Shown here: positions 34,845 through 46,028 of the stretch, piece by piece
How positions within the stretch are numbered: position 1 is the stretch's first letter
How the letters are laid out: every line of letters begins with the position of its first letter
Assembly (NCBI GenBank): GCA_039545355.1
Contig: BCJJ01000023.1
Location: 63,362 to 127,361, forward strand
Source of the DNA: Trichosporon coremiiforme
Lineage: Eukaryota; Basidiomycota; Tremellomycetes; Trichosporonales; Trichosporonaceae
DNA length: 64,000 nucleotides
Direction of reading: 5' to 3'
Made by a program: the position numbers and the translations under genes
Notes under the pieces: generated by a model
Told to the model about the DNA's origin: nothing
The model's database searches: none
What the model saw: only the letters and a program-made list of their open reading frames with translations

Positions 34845-34865
34845 GTCATAGATGCATATATGGGG

Positions 34866-35505
34866 CTACTGTACAATGATTGCGTCTTCTTCATCGAGCT
34901 CGTCGTACACGGATGACAGGTCGAAGTGCCTTGGTGGTTCAAAGCCGTTCTGGACGTGGATCGCCTCGAGCAGCCCGACGATTGTGTTCGTGCGCTCATG
35001 CCCGCGCAGCCATTGCCTCACGACGCGCTCACGCCGCACCTCTTCAGGGAGCGGATAAAGCCACCCCGTGACGTCGATCCACTGGAAGCAGCCCAGGGTA
35101 AGCGGCTGTCGTCCCGGTCCGGTTCCGCGGAGAGCGGCGCGCTGTTCAGCAGTCGGCGGTGGCCGTTTCCGCTTCCCATTCCCAGCTTCTCCTGCTCCCG
35201 CCCCATTCGTGCGGCCATCTGGTACGCCGTCTCGCATAACGTACTGCCGTCCCGAGAGCGCAACGCGGAGGTCGACGGCAACTGCCTTCTTCTCCCCAGG
35301 TACGCAGAGCAGGACGTACCGGTCCGTGATCTCGAGCATTCTGTCTGTCAGCTGAGCATAATAGGGGGACATACTGTCCGGTCAACCGGAGCTTACGACC
35401 GACATGCCCCTGCGTCAGGGCCGAGAGCGAGACATGAGCCGCGGACGGCGTCCCGTCAGCGTGGTGCACGGGCGGCGGGTTCAGCGTCCGTTCGGCGCTG
35501 TCCAT
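34866..35505 (-). CDS. Small OB-fold protein, possibly the CST subunit Ten1
   Basis: 201 aa from exons 35505-35375 and 35340-34866 across a 34-nt intron (GTATGT donor, phase 2). Joining them creates the OB-fold-like strand pair GRKLRLTGQMLEI and YVLLCVPGEKKAVAVDL. Near the end LGCFQWIDVTGWLYPL could be the last strand. A polar, Lys/Arg/Gly-rich loop (GNGKRKRPPPTAEQRAAL) interrupts the fold. A single OB fold with a terminal 'V.GW' strand is the plan of Ten1, which with Stn1 caps telomeric single strands, but the primary sequence is weak evidence. The 3' end lies only 22 bp from the SKI2 stop (convergent). Confidence 0.5.
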
Positions 35506-35884
35506 GGCGGCGGTGACGGCGGTTGAGTCATCTGCTGTGGAAGTGGAGGATGTGGAGGTTGCAACTTCGGAGCAGTCACTTCGCGGAGGGTGGAAGGTGG
35601 AACCAAACAAACAGATTTTGATTCCGTGCGACCAGGTCGGGCTCTGTGGCCATTTTCGAGATTTACGTGTTTGTCAACTGAGGGGGGGTTCCGGGGTCAA
35701 GGGAGGATGCGTGTTCTCGTAACCGACTGCGGAGTCGGTGATGGCCAAGAATCGGAGACGAAACCCGCAGCAGGCATGTTGGCTGACTCTTGAATCGCAT
35801 TGTCTTATGGTCACTGCATACGACATATTCCCCATCATGGTTCCTGAAACTCTACCCAGGCTAAAGTGCACATGTGCTAGCTAC

Positions 35885-36895
35885 TCAGCAGATGGCCGCT
35901 AACCCTACGTAACAAAGGAGCGGAAGCCACCACCATACTCCTATGTGAGAGGGGAGGAGCACAGTCGGTAGGAAAGCCGAGCTGCCCCGCGTTTCGAGCA
36001 TGCGGTAGGCAGCAGGATTGGTGTTCATCTCTTCGTCCCAGGTCTTCGTCATGTTGTTGAGATCGCTACCGGAGCGAACGGCGCACATGTAAATGGAAAT
36101 GTTGGCTATCGCATTGGTGGATGTGTTGACAATTGCACCACCTCCTCCCTTAGAGCAAACATCGATTGAGTCTTACAGGCGATGCCCACCTCCCTCGGAA
36201 CGATGCGGACGCAGGCACAACTGCCATCGGGACAGCGACTGGCAGCCTGCTCTGCTCACACGGTGTTCCTGTCATGCGGGGCCCTACAACGTATCTCCAT
36301 TGTCGCTTCTGTGCATCTGACTTACGCCGGCCTAAAGTCAGCATCGTCCCCTAAGAGTGAGTCAGTCACCCTATACCACGACCGCGGTCGCCAGCGCGCC
36401 AAGCGCAGGCACCCACCACCGCTTCCCAAACGCGTCGAGCCAGCCATTATCAGACTCATCGCTCCCGACTTGTCTCCCTCTCTGCTCGTGGCCCACCCCA
36501 CAGTCCAGATCAGGCTGTATGGACCTTTACTCTCTGTGTAATTGCGCCCGATAGAGTTAAGCGCCTCCGACGTGTTGGAACTGTAGAAACGCTGACCGCC
36601 GGACCAGTCCAAGACGCCGTAGAAATACATTGCGGTGCCCTTGGACGTGATGCGCTTCACTGCCGCGTCGTCCATGAACACGCCGCCGCCCGCACTGTAA
36701 CAGATCGAGGCGGAGCTCGAGGCGTTGCCGACAATGAGCACACCGGCTTTTGGGGCGTGTCAGTGGTGCAGCGTAACGTAAAGAATGCACCCAACTGAGT
36801 AAGCCCCTGTGCCATGTGCACCTGCCTGACGGATCACAAGGTTGACTCGCTGCGCTGGCCGAAACATGCCCCATACCTGGCCCCACTGCCGACAT
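35885..36895 (-). CDS. Multi-exon membrane protein of unknown function; exon model incomplete
   Basis: A first exon MSAVGP (36895) joins, via a long intron with GTATGG donor, to AGVLIVGNASSSASICYS and then VFMDDAAVKRITSKG, YFYGVLDWSGGQRF and GRNYTESKGPYSLIW. The frame then has to move to DESDNGWLDAFGKRWWVPAL, a probable membrane segment (WVPALGALATAVV). Either a 28-nt intron or a one-base frame break near 36480 would do this. Further exons appear to include CPDGSCACVRIVPREVG. The last exon reads SNISIYMCAVRSGSDLNN to a C-terminal hydrophobic IGVWWWLPLLCYVGLAAIC ending at 35885. Several N-glycosylation sequons suggest an exported or plasma-membrane protein. No family recognised. Confidence 0.4.
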
Positions 36896-37205
36896 GACCG
36901 ACCTACAGACAGCACGGAACGCCTCCATTCAACTGGAGCTCCGAGCCATCATCCCATGGCGCGCTGATTCCTCCACTCTGCAGAAAGGAACGGCCCCAGG
37001 TACCGTACCTCGTCGGTGCATCGTTGCGCCCATGCTCACTTTCGCGTCAACAGGTCTATGCCGAGTAACATTATAGAAGGGTAAAGATTATAAGATGTGC
37101 AGGAGCGTGCCTGCGCACTCGCCATCAGGTAGCAGCGCCGGTATCTTGCGCAGTTGGCGGCCGATTGACTTCCAATGGGTCGGTAAGGTCTCCCCAGCGG
37201 GCGGA

Positions 37206-38719
37206 CTATGCGGCGATCTCCGCCAGCGTCGTCTCCCCCGCCTCTCCCTCCTGGACGCGCTTCAGGATCCTCCGCATAGTCTCATGAACCTGTTCCGTGT
37301 GCGCTGTGTCCGTAACGCTGCCCTCGCGATACGTCGACGTGATCCTGATCCCGCCTTCGTGTCCGACAATGTTGGCATAATAGGGCGCGCCGTAAGGACT
37401 GGCAGTCTGGCCCCAGATCATGTCGCTGGCCCCGGGGGGAAGTTTGACGAGTCCCAGGTTGCTGACAGTGAGAGATTCGCGATACGGCGTCGGCGAAGCG
37501 GCGCGCGCGTGGAAGTACTGTTCCCATCCCGTCGGGAGGGCCGGGTCACGCTTCGACGCGGGAATGTCGGGGTCGGGAACGTGGCCCAGGAGACTGATCG
37601 TCATGCGCCCGTCCTGCAGGCCCTGGTCTGAGGAGAGCTCTGAGGATAGAGTCGACGCGAAGGGCCACCATTTCTGCTCGCCGTTGAGGACGTGGTGCAC
37701 CTCCGTGCTCGTGACGTAGTTGTGCGCGAGGACTGAGTGGCCGAGCTTGGCGTCGCGCTCGTCGCGTGCCGTGGCCGCGGCGAGGCGCACCGGCGGCCGC
37801 CCCTCGACCTTGGCCGCGACCTTTGTCGTCCCACGGCCAGCGTGGACATGCCAGATCGCAACCATGTAAGCGGCCTTGAGGAGGGGGTGGAGCGTCTTGA
37901 CTCCATTGGCTTTGCTGTGGACTTTGAGATCCTTCACCTCTTCCGGTGTCAGGGAGAGCAGGCGGATATCCTGCGGCACGTCGAAGGGCGCCTTCTCGAC
38001 CGCATGGCCGGGCCACGGGTCATCGCGCGTGAACGGCGCCTGAACCCAGAGCGGGAACTTGGGCAGGAGCAGCTCGCGGAACACGATGGGCGCGAGGAAA
38101 CGCAGCGTCGGCGTCATCGGGATTGTGTCGTCCGCTCTTGTCGGGGAAAAGAGCGTCTCCTGAGGAATGTCGCTTCCGTCCTGCAGCGCGGTCAGGAGGA
38201 GGCTCGAGCCGCGCCCGTCGATGACGAGGTGGTTGAACGCGAGCGTCAGGTATGCTCTCTCCGCCCCCGGCTTCGAGTAGAGACCGACACACCACATCGG
38301 TCCTGCAAGCGGCTCAGAGGAGAACCGGTCCATCTCGGCGCGGTACACCTGGAGACTCTCTTCGGGCGCACCGCCGCTGTATTCGCCCTCGAACTGACGC
38401 ACGATCATGGATCCAGGCCATGGCGCGCCCTCGACGTAGCCTGGCTTGTTCGTGTCTGTCCCAGACAGGCGGGCGTGCAGGATCGGCTGGGCGGCTTGCA
38501 GCGCCTCGATGCGCGCTTCGAGCTCTGCCGGCGGAGGCAAGGAGGCAGAAGGATAAGTCACGACCCACAGAATGACGTGCCGGAATCCAGTGTTCTGGCG
38601 CATCAGGCTGTACCGCTCGTGGTACGTCACAGGAGTCAGCGTGCTTCAGCTTGGAAGGCAGGCTTACTGGGACGGACGCGCTGACCGGTCGCATCGCTGT
38701 CGGTCTTGGGCGCGGTCAT
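37206..38719 (-). CDS. Alcohol O-acetyltransferase-like acyltransferase, 5' end uncertain
   Basis: A frame of about 470 aa ending at 37206. HLVIDG in LAFNHLVIDGRG supplies the HxxxD catalytic motif of the BAHD/condensation-domain superfamily. The N-terminal YHERYSLMRQNTGF and the C-terminal SNLGLVKLPPGAS with GAPYYANIVGHEGG fit the fungal alcohol acetyltransferase family (AATase), which makes acetate esters from acetyl-CoA. The first exon is probably MTAPKTDSDATGQRVRP from 38719, ending at a GTAAGC donor (38667). No acceptor brings it into frame with the main exon, and one missing base near 38640 would instead give a continuous frame (KPAFQAEA to TPVTYHERY). The long antisense frame over this gene is a composition shadow. 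Confidence 0.7.
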
Positions 38720-39035
38720 GGTGTTGTGTACGATGTCGAGAGCGACGCGGTCCCGCTGAAAATGTCGGTCGTTGAGTCAACGCGACTGGACGACGCGCTC
38801 GAACCAGTTCCGATGTCCGGCGGCCGCGCGATGCAGGCGATGTGTTGCACCCTGCGTCGGCGGAAGCCGAAGATCGGCGGGCAAACCACGTGGGTTTGCT
38901 CCCGCCCAGATGAGGCTGACCTCCACCTCCACCTGACTCACCTCAGTATCAACCTCTGCTTCACGAACCAGGTATCGGCCGATATCTCACGGACATTTCA
39001 CAGCTGTGTTCTCCACAACTCACAGCTTATCCAAA

Positions 39036-40049
39036 ATGACCTCCGAGAGACCCACATACCATGGATCGTCCTACGTGACTTCTCGCCCGTGAGCTGAGCT
39101 CTTCCTTCTCAGCTAAAGTCAGGACATACCCCGGCCGTCTCTATGACATCATCTATGCGTACCACAAAGCCGGAGGCGGCGAGTTCGAGCACGCGCTCGA
39201 CGTAGGCTGCGGGCCGGGATTCATGGCGCTCGAGCTCGCGAGCCAATTCAAGAATGTGACCGGCATCGATCCGGAGGAGAGCATGGTCGCTGCTGGTCTG
39301 CAGCCGGCCTCCGGCAATCAGATCAGATACGCGAGGGGCACGGCTGAGGATTTGCCCGCAGTCGGCCTGGGAGAGAACAGTATTGATCTTGCTGTTGCAG
39401 GCGAGGCGGCGCATTACTTTACGCACGAGAACAGCTGGCCGCAGTTGGCCAAAGCGCTGAAGCCCAAGGGCAGCATCGCCTGGATCGTAAGTCTCATTAT
39501 AGCCGTGGGATGAAAGCTAAACTACAGGGGTACGGCCGAATCGGGTTCCCGGACCATCCGCAGGCGAACGACATCATGTCCTCTTTGATGGACTGCACGC
39601 TGTCTCCCTACTGGTCTGAACCCGGGTGGTCTATTTCCGAAGGACTCTACGACCGGATTCCCTTTCCTGTCGAGCCTCACGCGGCGAAGGGTTTGGTCGA
39701 CAAGCTCCCCGACCTAGAGGGGAATGGACACGCCCTGGACACGCCCATCAACGAACCCAAGCCGACGGGCGACCCGAACGGCGCATGGGATCCCTCGTCC
39801 GCGCTGCGGTGCAAGTCGGGCACGACGGCCGGCAAGTGGTACCTGAAGGAACACTGGACGCTGGTGCAGGTCGAGAAGTGCCTTCGCTCCTGGAGCTCCG
39901 TGAAGCGGTACCAGGACAAGAACCCTGGCGACTTGGACGGGGAGCAGCCTGATGTCGTGAGCCGTGTGATTGCGCAGCTCGAGCCTATCCTTGGACCAGA
40001 GTGTAACGTGACTTGGCCGCTTGTCGTGCAGTTTATCCGGCGCAAGTGA
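39036..40049 (+). CDS. SAM-dependent class I methyltransferase (TMT1/Crg1-like)
   Basis: 312 aa from exons 39036-39088, 39123-39486 and 39528-40049; the first intron is 34 nt, the second 41 nt. The N-terminal YVTSRPTYPGRLYDIIYAYH leads to motif I ALDVGCGPGFMALELA, GIDPEESMV (motif II acidic residue) and GTAEDLP, then SIDLAVAGEAAHYF. The C-terminal half includes CKSGTTAGKWYLKEHW and CLRSWSSVKRYQ, as in trans-aconitate methyltransferase-like fungal enzymes. Yeast Tmt1 methylates trans-aconitate, and the Candida relative Crg1 acts on small-molecule inhibitors. The substrate here is unknown. The gene faces away from the acetyltransferase gene upstream, sharing a 320-bp interval. Confidence 0.85.
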
Positions 40050-40354
40050 GCTGGTGCGTTTATGCAGTGAAGTCAGAAGTACGTAGTAAGCAAAAGCGGC
40101 AAACATGCATGCATGAAGTGAAGTGAAGAAGTGCGGAGTTGATGATGATGATCGTGGGAAGCCGAGGTGCCGAGTCGAAACGCGGATCCGGCTACCACAT
40201 CTGTGACAATTGACCGAGTTGTCGTTCACTCCGCACAGTCACCATCCACCCTAACTTCTGCATCTGTCATCACCTCTCCCGTCGCCCCTCGCCACCCCGT
40301 CTCCCTCTTTCCCCCCATCGCCCTCCTCTCTCCGCCACTGGTGCCATTGACGCC

Positions 40355-41584
40355 ATGCGGTCCGACCTCACCTACTTCCCTCACATTTGCGCCGCGATCG
40401 TCGCCTCTGCGCCCCCCTCGACCCTTCCCCCCCTCCGCCTAGTCTCGCCGCTCTTCGCCGAGCTCGTCGACCGCCGCCTCCTAGAACACGTAGTCTATGG
40501 TGTGCTTGAGGCGCGTCTCGTCAGCGTCCTGCTGCCCGACCATCCCCTGCCGAGCTTCTCAGCCGAGTCCGTGCGTGTGCTCGATCTGGCAATGTCGCTC
40601 CGGTTCGCGGACCGGCCGGACGACGCGCACCCGTTGGGAAACATGCTGGACGGACACAAGGGTGTGGCGGGGATAAGCTTTTCCGACGAGCTGTGGGCCG
40701 GCAACGCGAAGGCGCCGTGGGTGCTCGCCGATCCGCCGCCAACGCCGGGCGCTTCATCTTCATCATCGGACGAGGTCCAGCTGCCCGATGCGCTTCCGCA
40801 CTTTCCGAGACTCCAAGCTCTGAGGTGCCTCAACTACCAGCCTGTCGTGTTTCCGCACATGGTGCGATACACACCAGTTCCCGTTGTCGTGTACCCCGCC
40901 TCTCGGGCCATCTCCTGGTCTCCGTCCAGGCGAGCTGGCGGCAGAATCGTCGGTGGCGGAATCAGGGCGCCGCGGGCCGTGATCACATTCAAGAAACCGC
41001 CAGAGGGGGATTTCAGCTTCTACTTCCGCGCTAAGCAGCATGAGCGCCTCGATATTGTCCTAGCGCCGGGCGAATGGAGTACGCTGGGCCAAGACGGGTT
41101 CGGCGCTGCCGACCTGCCACCGCGTACCCAGCACGGCCGGCCGCCAGGATACAACGCCGCCCCTGAGCTGCCGGGAACGAATGGACCAGAGGCAGTAGTC
41201 CACACGGGCAACGGGCTCCCGCCCGTTGTGCTGCTTCCCGAGGTTGGACCACGGAACCCACTCCGTGGCCCGCCGATCGTTGACCGCGTCACGTCGGGTA
41301 CGTTCTGGACCTGCCTCACTGATGAGGTCGCGCACCATGTCGAGAACGGGGGCACGTGTACTGTTGTCGGGCTTGAGGTCTGGGACCAGATCACGAGGGA
41401 GAGCGCTCCGGGGTGGGACGGGGACTGGGCCACCATCATGACAAGGGACGTGGCTGTGGATGAGATGGAGGACGAGTTGACGCTGGAGGACAGGGAGGGC
41501 AAGATGGGGAGATTGGGCTTCGCGACGCTCGAGGAGTGGCGACAAGCCGAGGAGAACGCATACGTCTGGGACTGCATCCCTTGA
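40355..41584 (+). CDS. F-box-like protein of unknown function
   Basis: Single-exon 409-aa frame. It begins MRSDLTYFPHICAAIVAS and PPLRLVSPLFAELVDRRL, the same FPHI...LRL.S...VDRRL leader as the broken gene at 8322-9511. The two are probably members of one family of F-box-like leader proteins. The central part has short Pro/Ser/Asp runs (PPPTPGASSSSSDE) and leucine-rich segments (LPHFPRLQALRCLNY). The C-terminal half carries VITFKKPPEGDFSFYF and a Glu/Asp-rich end (DEMEDELTLEDREGK). If the F-box-like assignment is right it would act as a substrate adaptor, but the leader is too diverged to be sure. Confidence 0.65.
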   Translation: MRSDLTYFPHICAAIVASAPPSTLPPLRLVSPLFAELVDRRLLEHVVYGVLEARLVSVLLPDHPLPSFSAESVRVLDLAMSLRFADRPDDAHPLGNMLDGHKGVAGISFSDELWAGNAKAPWVLADPPPTPGASSSSSDEVQLPDALPHFPRLQALRCLNYQPVVFPHMVRYTPVPVVVYPASRAISWSPSRRAGGRIVGGGIRAPRAVITFKKPPEGDFSFYFRAKQHERLDIVLAPGEWSTLGQDGFGAADLPPRTQHGRPPGYNAAPELPGTNGPEAVVHTGNGLPPVVLLPEVGPRNPLRGPPIVDRVTSGTFWTCLTDEVAHHVENGGTCTVVGLEVWDQITRESAPGWDGDWATIMTRDVAVDEMEDELTLEDREGKMGRLGFATLEEWRQAEENAYVWDCIP

Positions 41585-41653
41585 TGTGATAGGGATCACT
41601 ATGCATACAACTACACACTGGTTCGGAACAGGTAGCACTAGACACCCAAATCA

Positions 41654-43835
41654 CTACGTGTATAGCAAGGGCACACCGCCGCCGCGCCAGCTATCCCTCC
41701 CCCAGGCCTTTTCCGTCCACGCCCGCGCGGCGTCAATGTCGTGACACCCGCACGTGTCCGCCATAGCGTCAAAGATACGCTGGACCTCTGGCCGTCTATC
41801 TTCCGGCGCCAGCCCGCCGCCGACGAGCAGGGGCAGCATCCAGCGCACGGTGTAGATGTCGCCGTAGACTGCCTCTGCGAAGAGCTCGAGAATGGCGTCG
41901 CACCCGCGCACGAGCTGCGGATCGGTTGCCGGCAGCCCGAACCCGTCCATGGCGATGATGCAGATCAGCGCCTGCCGATACAGCAGATCGCCGATCTGCA
42001 CACGCGGGGAATGCGCCGACGCGTAAATGTCCACGAGCACCGAGTTGGTCAGCGTGTCGTACAGCGCTTTCATGCGGCGCTGCCGCCCCGTGCGCTCGCC
42101 GCGCTCACGCTCCCCGTCGTACCCGTACAGACAGCACACTGTCTCCAGCAGATACTTGGCCATCTCGACCGAGATGCCATAGCCCTCGGGGATCAGGCGC
42201 GAGGTCACACTGATGCTGTCGAGCCACTCGGGCTCGATTTCAAGCCAGCTCGCCTCGCCGCGGACCAGAGCGTAGAGGGCGTCGAGCAGCACAACCTGCA
42301 CGACCTCCATCGTGACCGGAGACAGGTTGTCGGGGATCGCTGGCGCGGCGCGCTTCACCCAGTCGCACTCCATCTTGAGCGTTGCTGGCCCCAGAGGATC
42401 AGCCGCAATGATGCGGCACATGACCTGGAACCCCATCGTCATCGCCATGCGGTAGTGCATCTCCTCGACCCAGTCGTCGTCGCTCTCGACCTCGGGACAG
42501 AGCTCGAGCACCTGCAGGAGCGCATTCGTCGAGAGCTGCAGCAGCGCGAGCGCGCCGGAGAGGTGCTGGTCCGTGCTCGCGACGCCGCGCTTGCGGCTCC
42601 AGTACGCAAGGTGCACGGCGCCGACGGCGACAAAGGCATGTAGCAAAGCCGCCTGCATCAAGTTGTTGATCACTTCCTGCGTCGGGTTCAGGATCTCCAT
42701 CGATGTAGACAGCATGCTGAAGCCCGGGAGACCGTCGGGCAGCAGCTTGCCGTGGCACTCGATGTAGGCGTTCCAGCACCGCTCGAGCACCATCTGCCGG
42801 TACTCGCTGAAGGCGCGGCGCTGGTCTGAGTAGTAGAACTGCGTCTCGGTCACCTCGGACGCCTCGATGAACCACGTCAGGCCGTAGTCCTCGACAGCGC
42901 GCGAGAGGCGGTCGACGTCGACAGGCTGTGGGGACAGGTGACCGAGTGCCGCGCCGATCGGCCCACTTGGCGACGCCGCAGGGAGCGATGCCGGGTCCGC
43001 CAGACCCCGTGGTGGTCGTACGGGCGGTGGCGGCTGCACTGGAGGCTGCGTGTGCGTATGGGACGTCGACGTGCTAGGCGAGTCTAGCGACATGCTCGGG
43101 CCCGACGTCGGGGGCGTGATCGGGACGAGGTCAAAGTCGTACACGCACTGCCGCGGTTTCTTGCGTGAGCTCGCGCTGCAGTTGGTGCAGACCGGCTAAG
43201 CATTAGCGACTACCAGCTTGTCAGCACCTACCCTTTTCTCGTCGCACTTGATCTTGCGCTTCTTGCATGCTCCGCAGCCAAAGACGGATCTCGACTTTTT
43301 CGACGCTGACGCGCCCGCGCTCGCTGTCGGCGCCATTGCCCGCTTCACGGCGGGTGGCGGTATACTCGTGACTGCGTCGCCGCGACTGGGGTTAGCTGGC
43401 CACGAATTTATCAGAAGTAAGGCAACGGTGCGCTCGCTGCGCTCGCGCCGCGCGCTCGGACGCTCGGACTCACGCCCATGGTTCGATTCCGCTGTACCCC
43501 CTGCAGACGGGGGCGTTGTCGCTGAGCCACCTGTTCGCCGCGCGGACGACCGCGTCCCACTCCGCATACGCCGAGGGATGAGCGTGTCCGCACGTGCACG
43601 CGGCGGTCGAAGGGGGAGCGGAGGCGCCGGCGGCGCTCCCTGAGCCACTTGCTGCTCCCGAGGCTCCCGCAGCCGCCGGCCCCACTGCTGGCGCCGTCGA
43701 TGGTCCCGCCGCCGCTGGTCCAGACGGGCACGGGGGGATGGTGATCTGCAGGGCTCCGTCGGGGGTGTAGCTGAACGTCGCATAGACTGTCGCTGTGGAT
43801 GTCGCTGGGGCTGCTGGGGCTGCTGGAGCTGCCAT
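41654..43835 (-). CDS. Zn(II)2Cys6 transcription factor
   Basis: 685 aa from exons 43835-43474, 43385-43232 and 43195-41654 (introns 88 and 36 nt). The frame is exact over both joints. A long Ala/Pro/Ser-rich N-terminus precedes the binuclear cluster GCGACKKRKIKCDEKRPVC, TNC and a final Cys in KKPRQC (about C158, C161, C168, C175, C178, C189). An intron splits the cluster between the third and fourth Cys. The middle and C-terminal parts are helical, as in the fungal-specific transcription factor domain: YRQMVLERCWNAYIECHG, LLHAFVAVGAVHLAYW, MGFQVMCRIIAADPLG. Target genes are unknown. The gene converges with the F-box-like gene (70 bp). Confidence 0.9.
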
Positions 43836-44974
43836 GGGCAAAAGATAGCGATATGGGCGATGGGGAAAGGCGAGTGGAGAAGTGGACGGTGACAAACTCG
43901 GTTCACGCGAAGCTCGGCTTAGCCGGCGTGATAACCGTCAACGGAGAGTGGGGCGAACTCCGCGTGTGGCGCAGCGCTACGAAAATAGGCTGGGTTGAGC
44001 TTGGCAAATGCGGCGACGGCGATGGCCAGTGCAAGTGTGGATGAGCTAGTTGGTGAGAGCAATGGAGAGTGAAGGCAACGGGGAACAAGTACAGGGTAAA
44101 AATGGGTCCAGGTCCGCACTCGGTAGACAAGGCTCCTGAGGGAGCTCTCGCAGGGCCATCTCAGACACGGCTACGGATCAACTGGCTCCGCGCTTGCGTT
44201 GTGCCCTCGGTTCTGTAGGACTCTGCAACCGTCTCTGGGGTTTGAGGCCATTCCAAAACCCACAAGGTGATGTGCCCGCAAGTGGACGCGTGGATGCGCA
44301 TCAGTCTGAAGAGAGACGTCACGCCGATCTCGGATGAAGTGAGATGGGGCGTGGCCGAGACTCGGCAGTCGAAGCACCTTCAGTCGGCTCGGAGACGTCT
44401 CCGCAAGTCTGTCGCGTTGACCGAGCATCCAACGCCTAAAGTGTGGGACTAGTAGATCCCGCCGTCGATAGTGCCACTGAAATCCCCGTAGTGTGCCCAG
44501 TAGAGCAGATAGTGGCATCCAGCCTTTCCCAATGGACCTAGGCGCATCTAGGCCCTCGCCCAGGCATCTCAGGTGCAGTCCACCGCGCATTGAGTTCGGG
44601 AAGTGTGAAGGCGCGATGCATGGGAAGGCGGATGCGGATGGGCTGTGCGGGATGCAAGTGAGCGGGTACATCGCGTTAGGTTGTCGTGCGCAAATTAATA
44701 TGGGCCAAGGGAAGGGTGTGGCACTAGTGGATGTGCTTAAAGAAAGTCGAGAACCCGTTCGCGAGCTTTCTCCCCCCTTCTTTCCCCACTCTTCACTCAG
44801 CTTGTATCGCATCTCGCACCGCTCCTCACTCACGGGCACTGGTCACCCAGTTCACTTCCCAGCTCACTCCCATTACACCCGTCGTCGCTCCGTAAACGCA
44901 CCATCTTGACCGAGAGTACTGGTCGACCTCGCTTTCTGCACTCCCACCCACCACCTTGTTTCCAGCAAAGCACG
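43836..44974. other. No gene recognised; promoter region between divergent genes
   Basis: This is the shared upstream region of the Zn2Cys6 gene (-) and the low-complexity gene (+). Open frames here are composition shadows. The 3' third turns C/T-rich toward 44975, as expected of a 5' leader. Confidence 0.4.
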
Positions 44975-45820
44975 ATGTGCTTTTTCCACCGTCTCGTGGG
45001 ACGGAACACCTCGCAGCCCACCGAGTGCACCGCCCTCTCGACCGGTTCGATCACCCAAGGTCTTCCCATCTCGACGACGACGACCACCTCGCCCGTCACC
45101 TCGACCTCCCCGCTGGTCACTCCGGCGACTAGGTCTCATCGGCTGTTGTCCCGCTCTCGTCGGACACCCACCACCACGGCGAGTAACCGCAGAGTCTGGG
45201 GCCGTTTCGAGCATGACGCGAACGCGATCGACATGCGCATCACGTCCGGGACGACTTTCGGATTGGGCAGCCCCTTCGAGCAGCCGCCGGGGTACGAGGG
45301 ATCGCCGTCGTACACTCCGACTCCATCTTGGGGCGAAGTCATCTTGCGCTCCTCGCCGTCTGCGCCCCCTGTCCCTGCTGCGCCCGTCTCGACTCCGATT
45401 CCCGCAGCTGGTTTCGGCGAGGAAGAGGAGGGACCGCCGGCATACGTGCGAGAGCGATACTCGCGCCGCTTAATTCGCAGGGCACTGCAGGAAAGCGCAG
45501 GTAGCGGAGGTAGCAGAGGCAGCGGAGGCAGCGGGGAAAGTGGGCACGGGCGATGCCACTCTACGCCCTTCATCCAGTCCGTCCGCCACTCCAAGCCCAA
45601 GGCGCAGAGACACTCTCTCCTCGCCGATCTTCTCGGTCGCCGCAACTCTGCTGGGTCCGTTTCGACCGCTTGGAGTTTGTCTTCGTCCAGCTCTTCCAGC
45701 TCTGGGCTCGATTCCGACTCAGACGTGGATGAGGGTGAGGATGAGGGAGAGTTGAACTCGCCGGGCGCGAGGACATGGTGGGCTGCTTCTCGGGCTCCGA
45801 TGAGGGCGTGTCGGTCTTAG
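44975..45820 (+). CDS. Ser/Thr/Pro-rich low-complexity protein of unknown function
   Basis: Open frame of 281 aa from the ATG at 44975 (MCFFHRLVGRNTSQPTE). It has Thr/Ser runs (STTTTTSPVTSTSP), basic patches (RSHRLLSRSRRTPTT), PPGYEGSPSYTP and EEGPPAYVRERYSRRL with PY-type motifs, a Gly/Ser stretch, a Ser9-like run and an acidic DSDSDVDEGEDEGE near the end. PPGY and PPAY could be arrestin or WW-domain ligands. No globular domain is evident. The C/T-rich leader and the length of the frame support a real gene; frame and start are moderately certain. Confidence 0.5.
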   Translation: MCFFHRLVGRNTSQPTECTALSTGSITQGLPISTTTTTSPVTSTSPLVTPATRSHRLLSRSRRTPTTTASNRRVWGRFEHDANAIDMRITSGTTFGLGSPFEQPPGYEGSPSYTPTPSWGEVILRSSPSAPPVPAAPVSTPIPAAGFGEEEEGPPAYVRERYSRRLIRRALQESAGSGGSRGSGGSGESGHGRCHSTPFIQSVRHSKPKAQRHSLLADLLGRRNSAGSVSTAWSLSSSSSSSSGLDSDSDVDEGEDEGELNSPGARTWWAASRAPMRACRS

Positions 45821-46028
45821 ATCATCCTAGGTCATGATATCTGGAAGATGCCCGCACCGTGCGCATGCATGGAAGCATGTGCCGTTGGGCATGAACTGCC
45901 GTGTTGATTCTCATATCGAGGTACTGCACATGTACGCGTGTATGCATCTGCATCTATCTGACTCCAGTCGATCGCAGTACAGTACATTGACAGCTACTCC
46001 GTTCGACCATGCGACGGTCACGACGACT

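Noticed and set aside
37737..38684. 315-codon plus-strand open frame
   Set aside because: Antisense shadow of the acetyltransferase-like gene, in a GC-rich, codon-biased region.
41741..42643. 300-codon plus-strand open frame
   Set aside because: Antisense shadow of the Zn2Cys6 gene; His/Arg-rich nonsense composition.
43484..43500. GGTTCGATTCC, a tRNA T-arm-like motif
   Set aside because: No acceptor, D or anticodon arms around it. It lies in intron 1 and exon 1 of the Zn2Cys6 gene.
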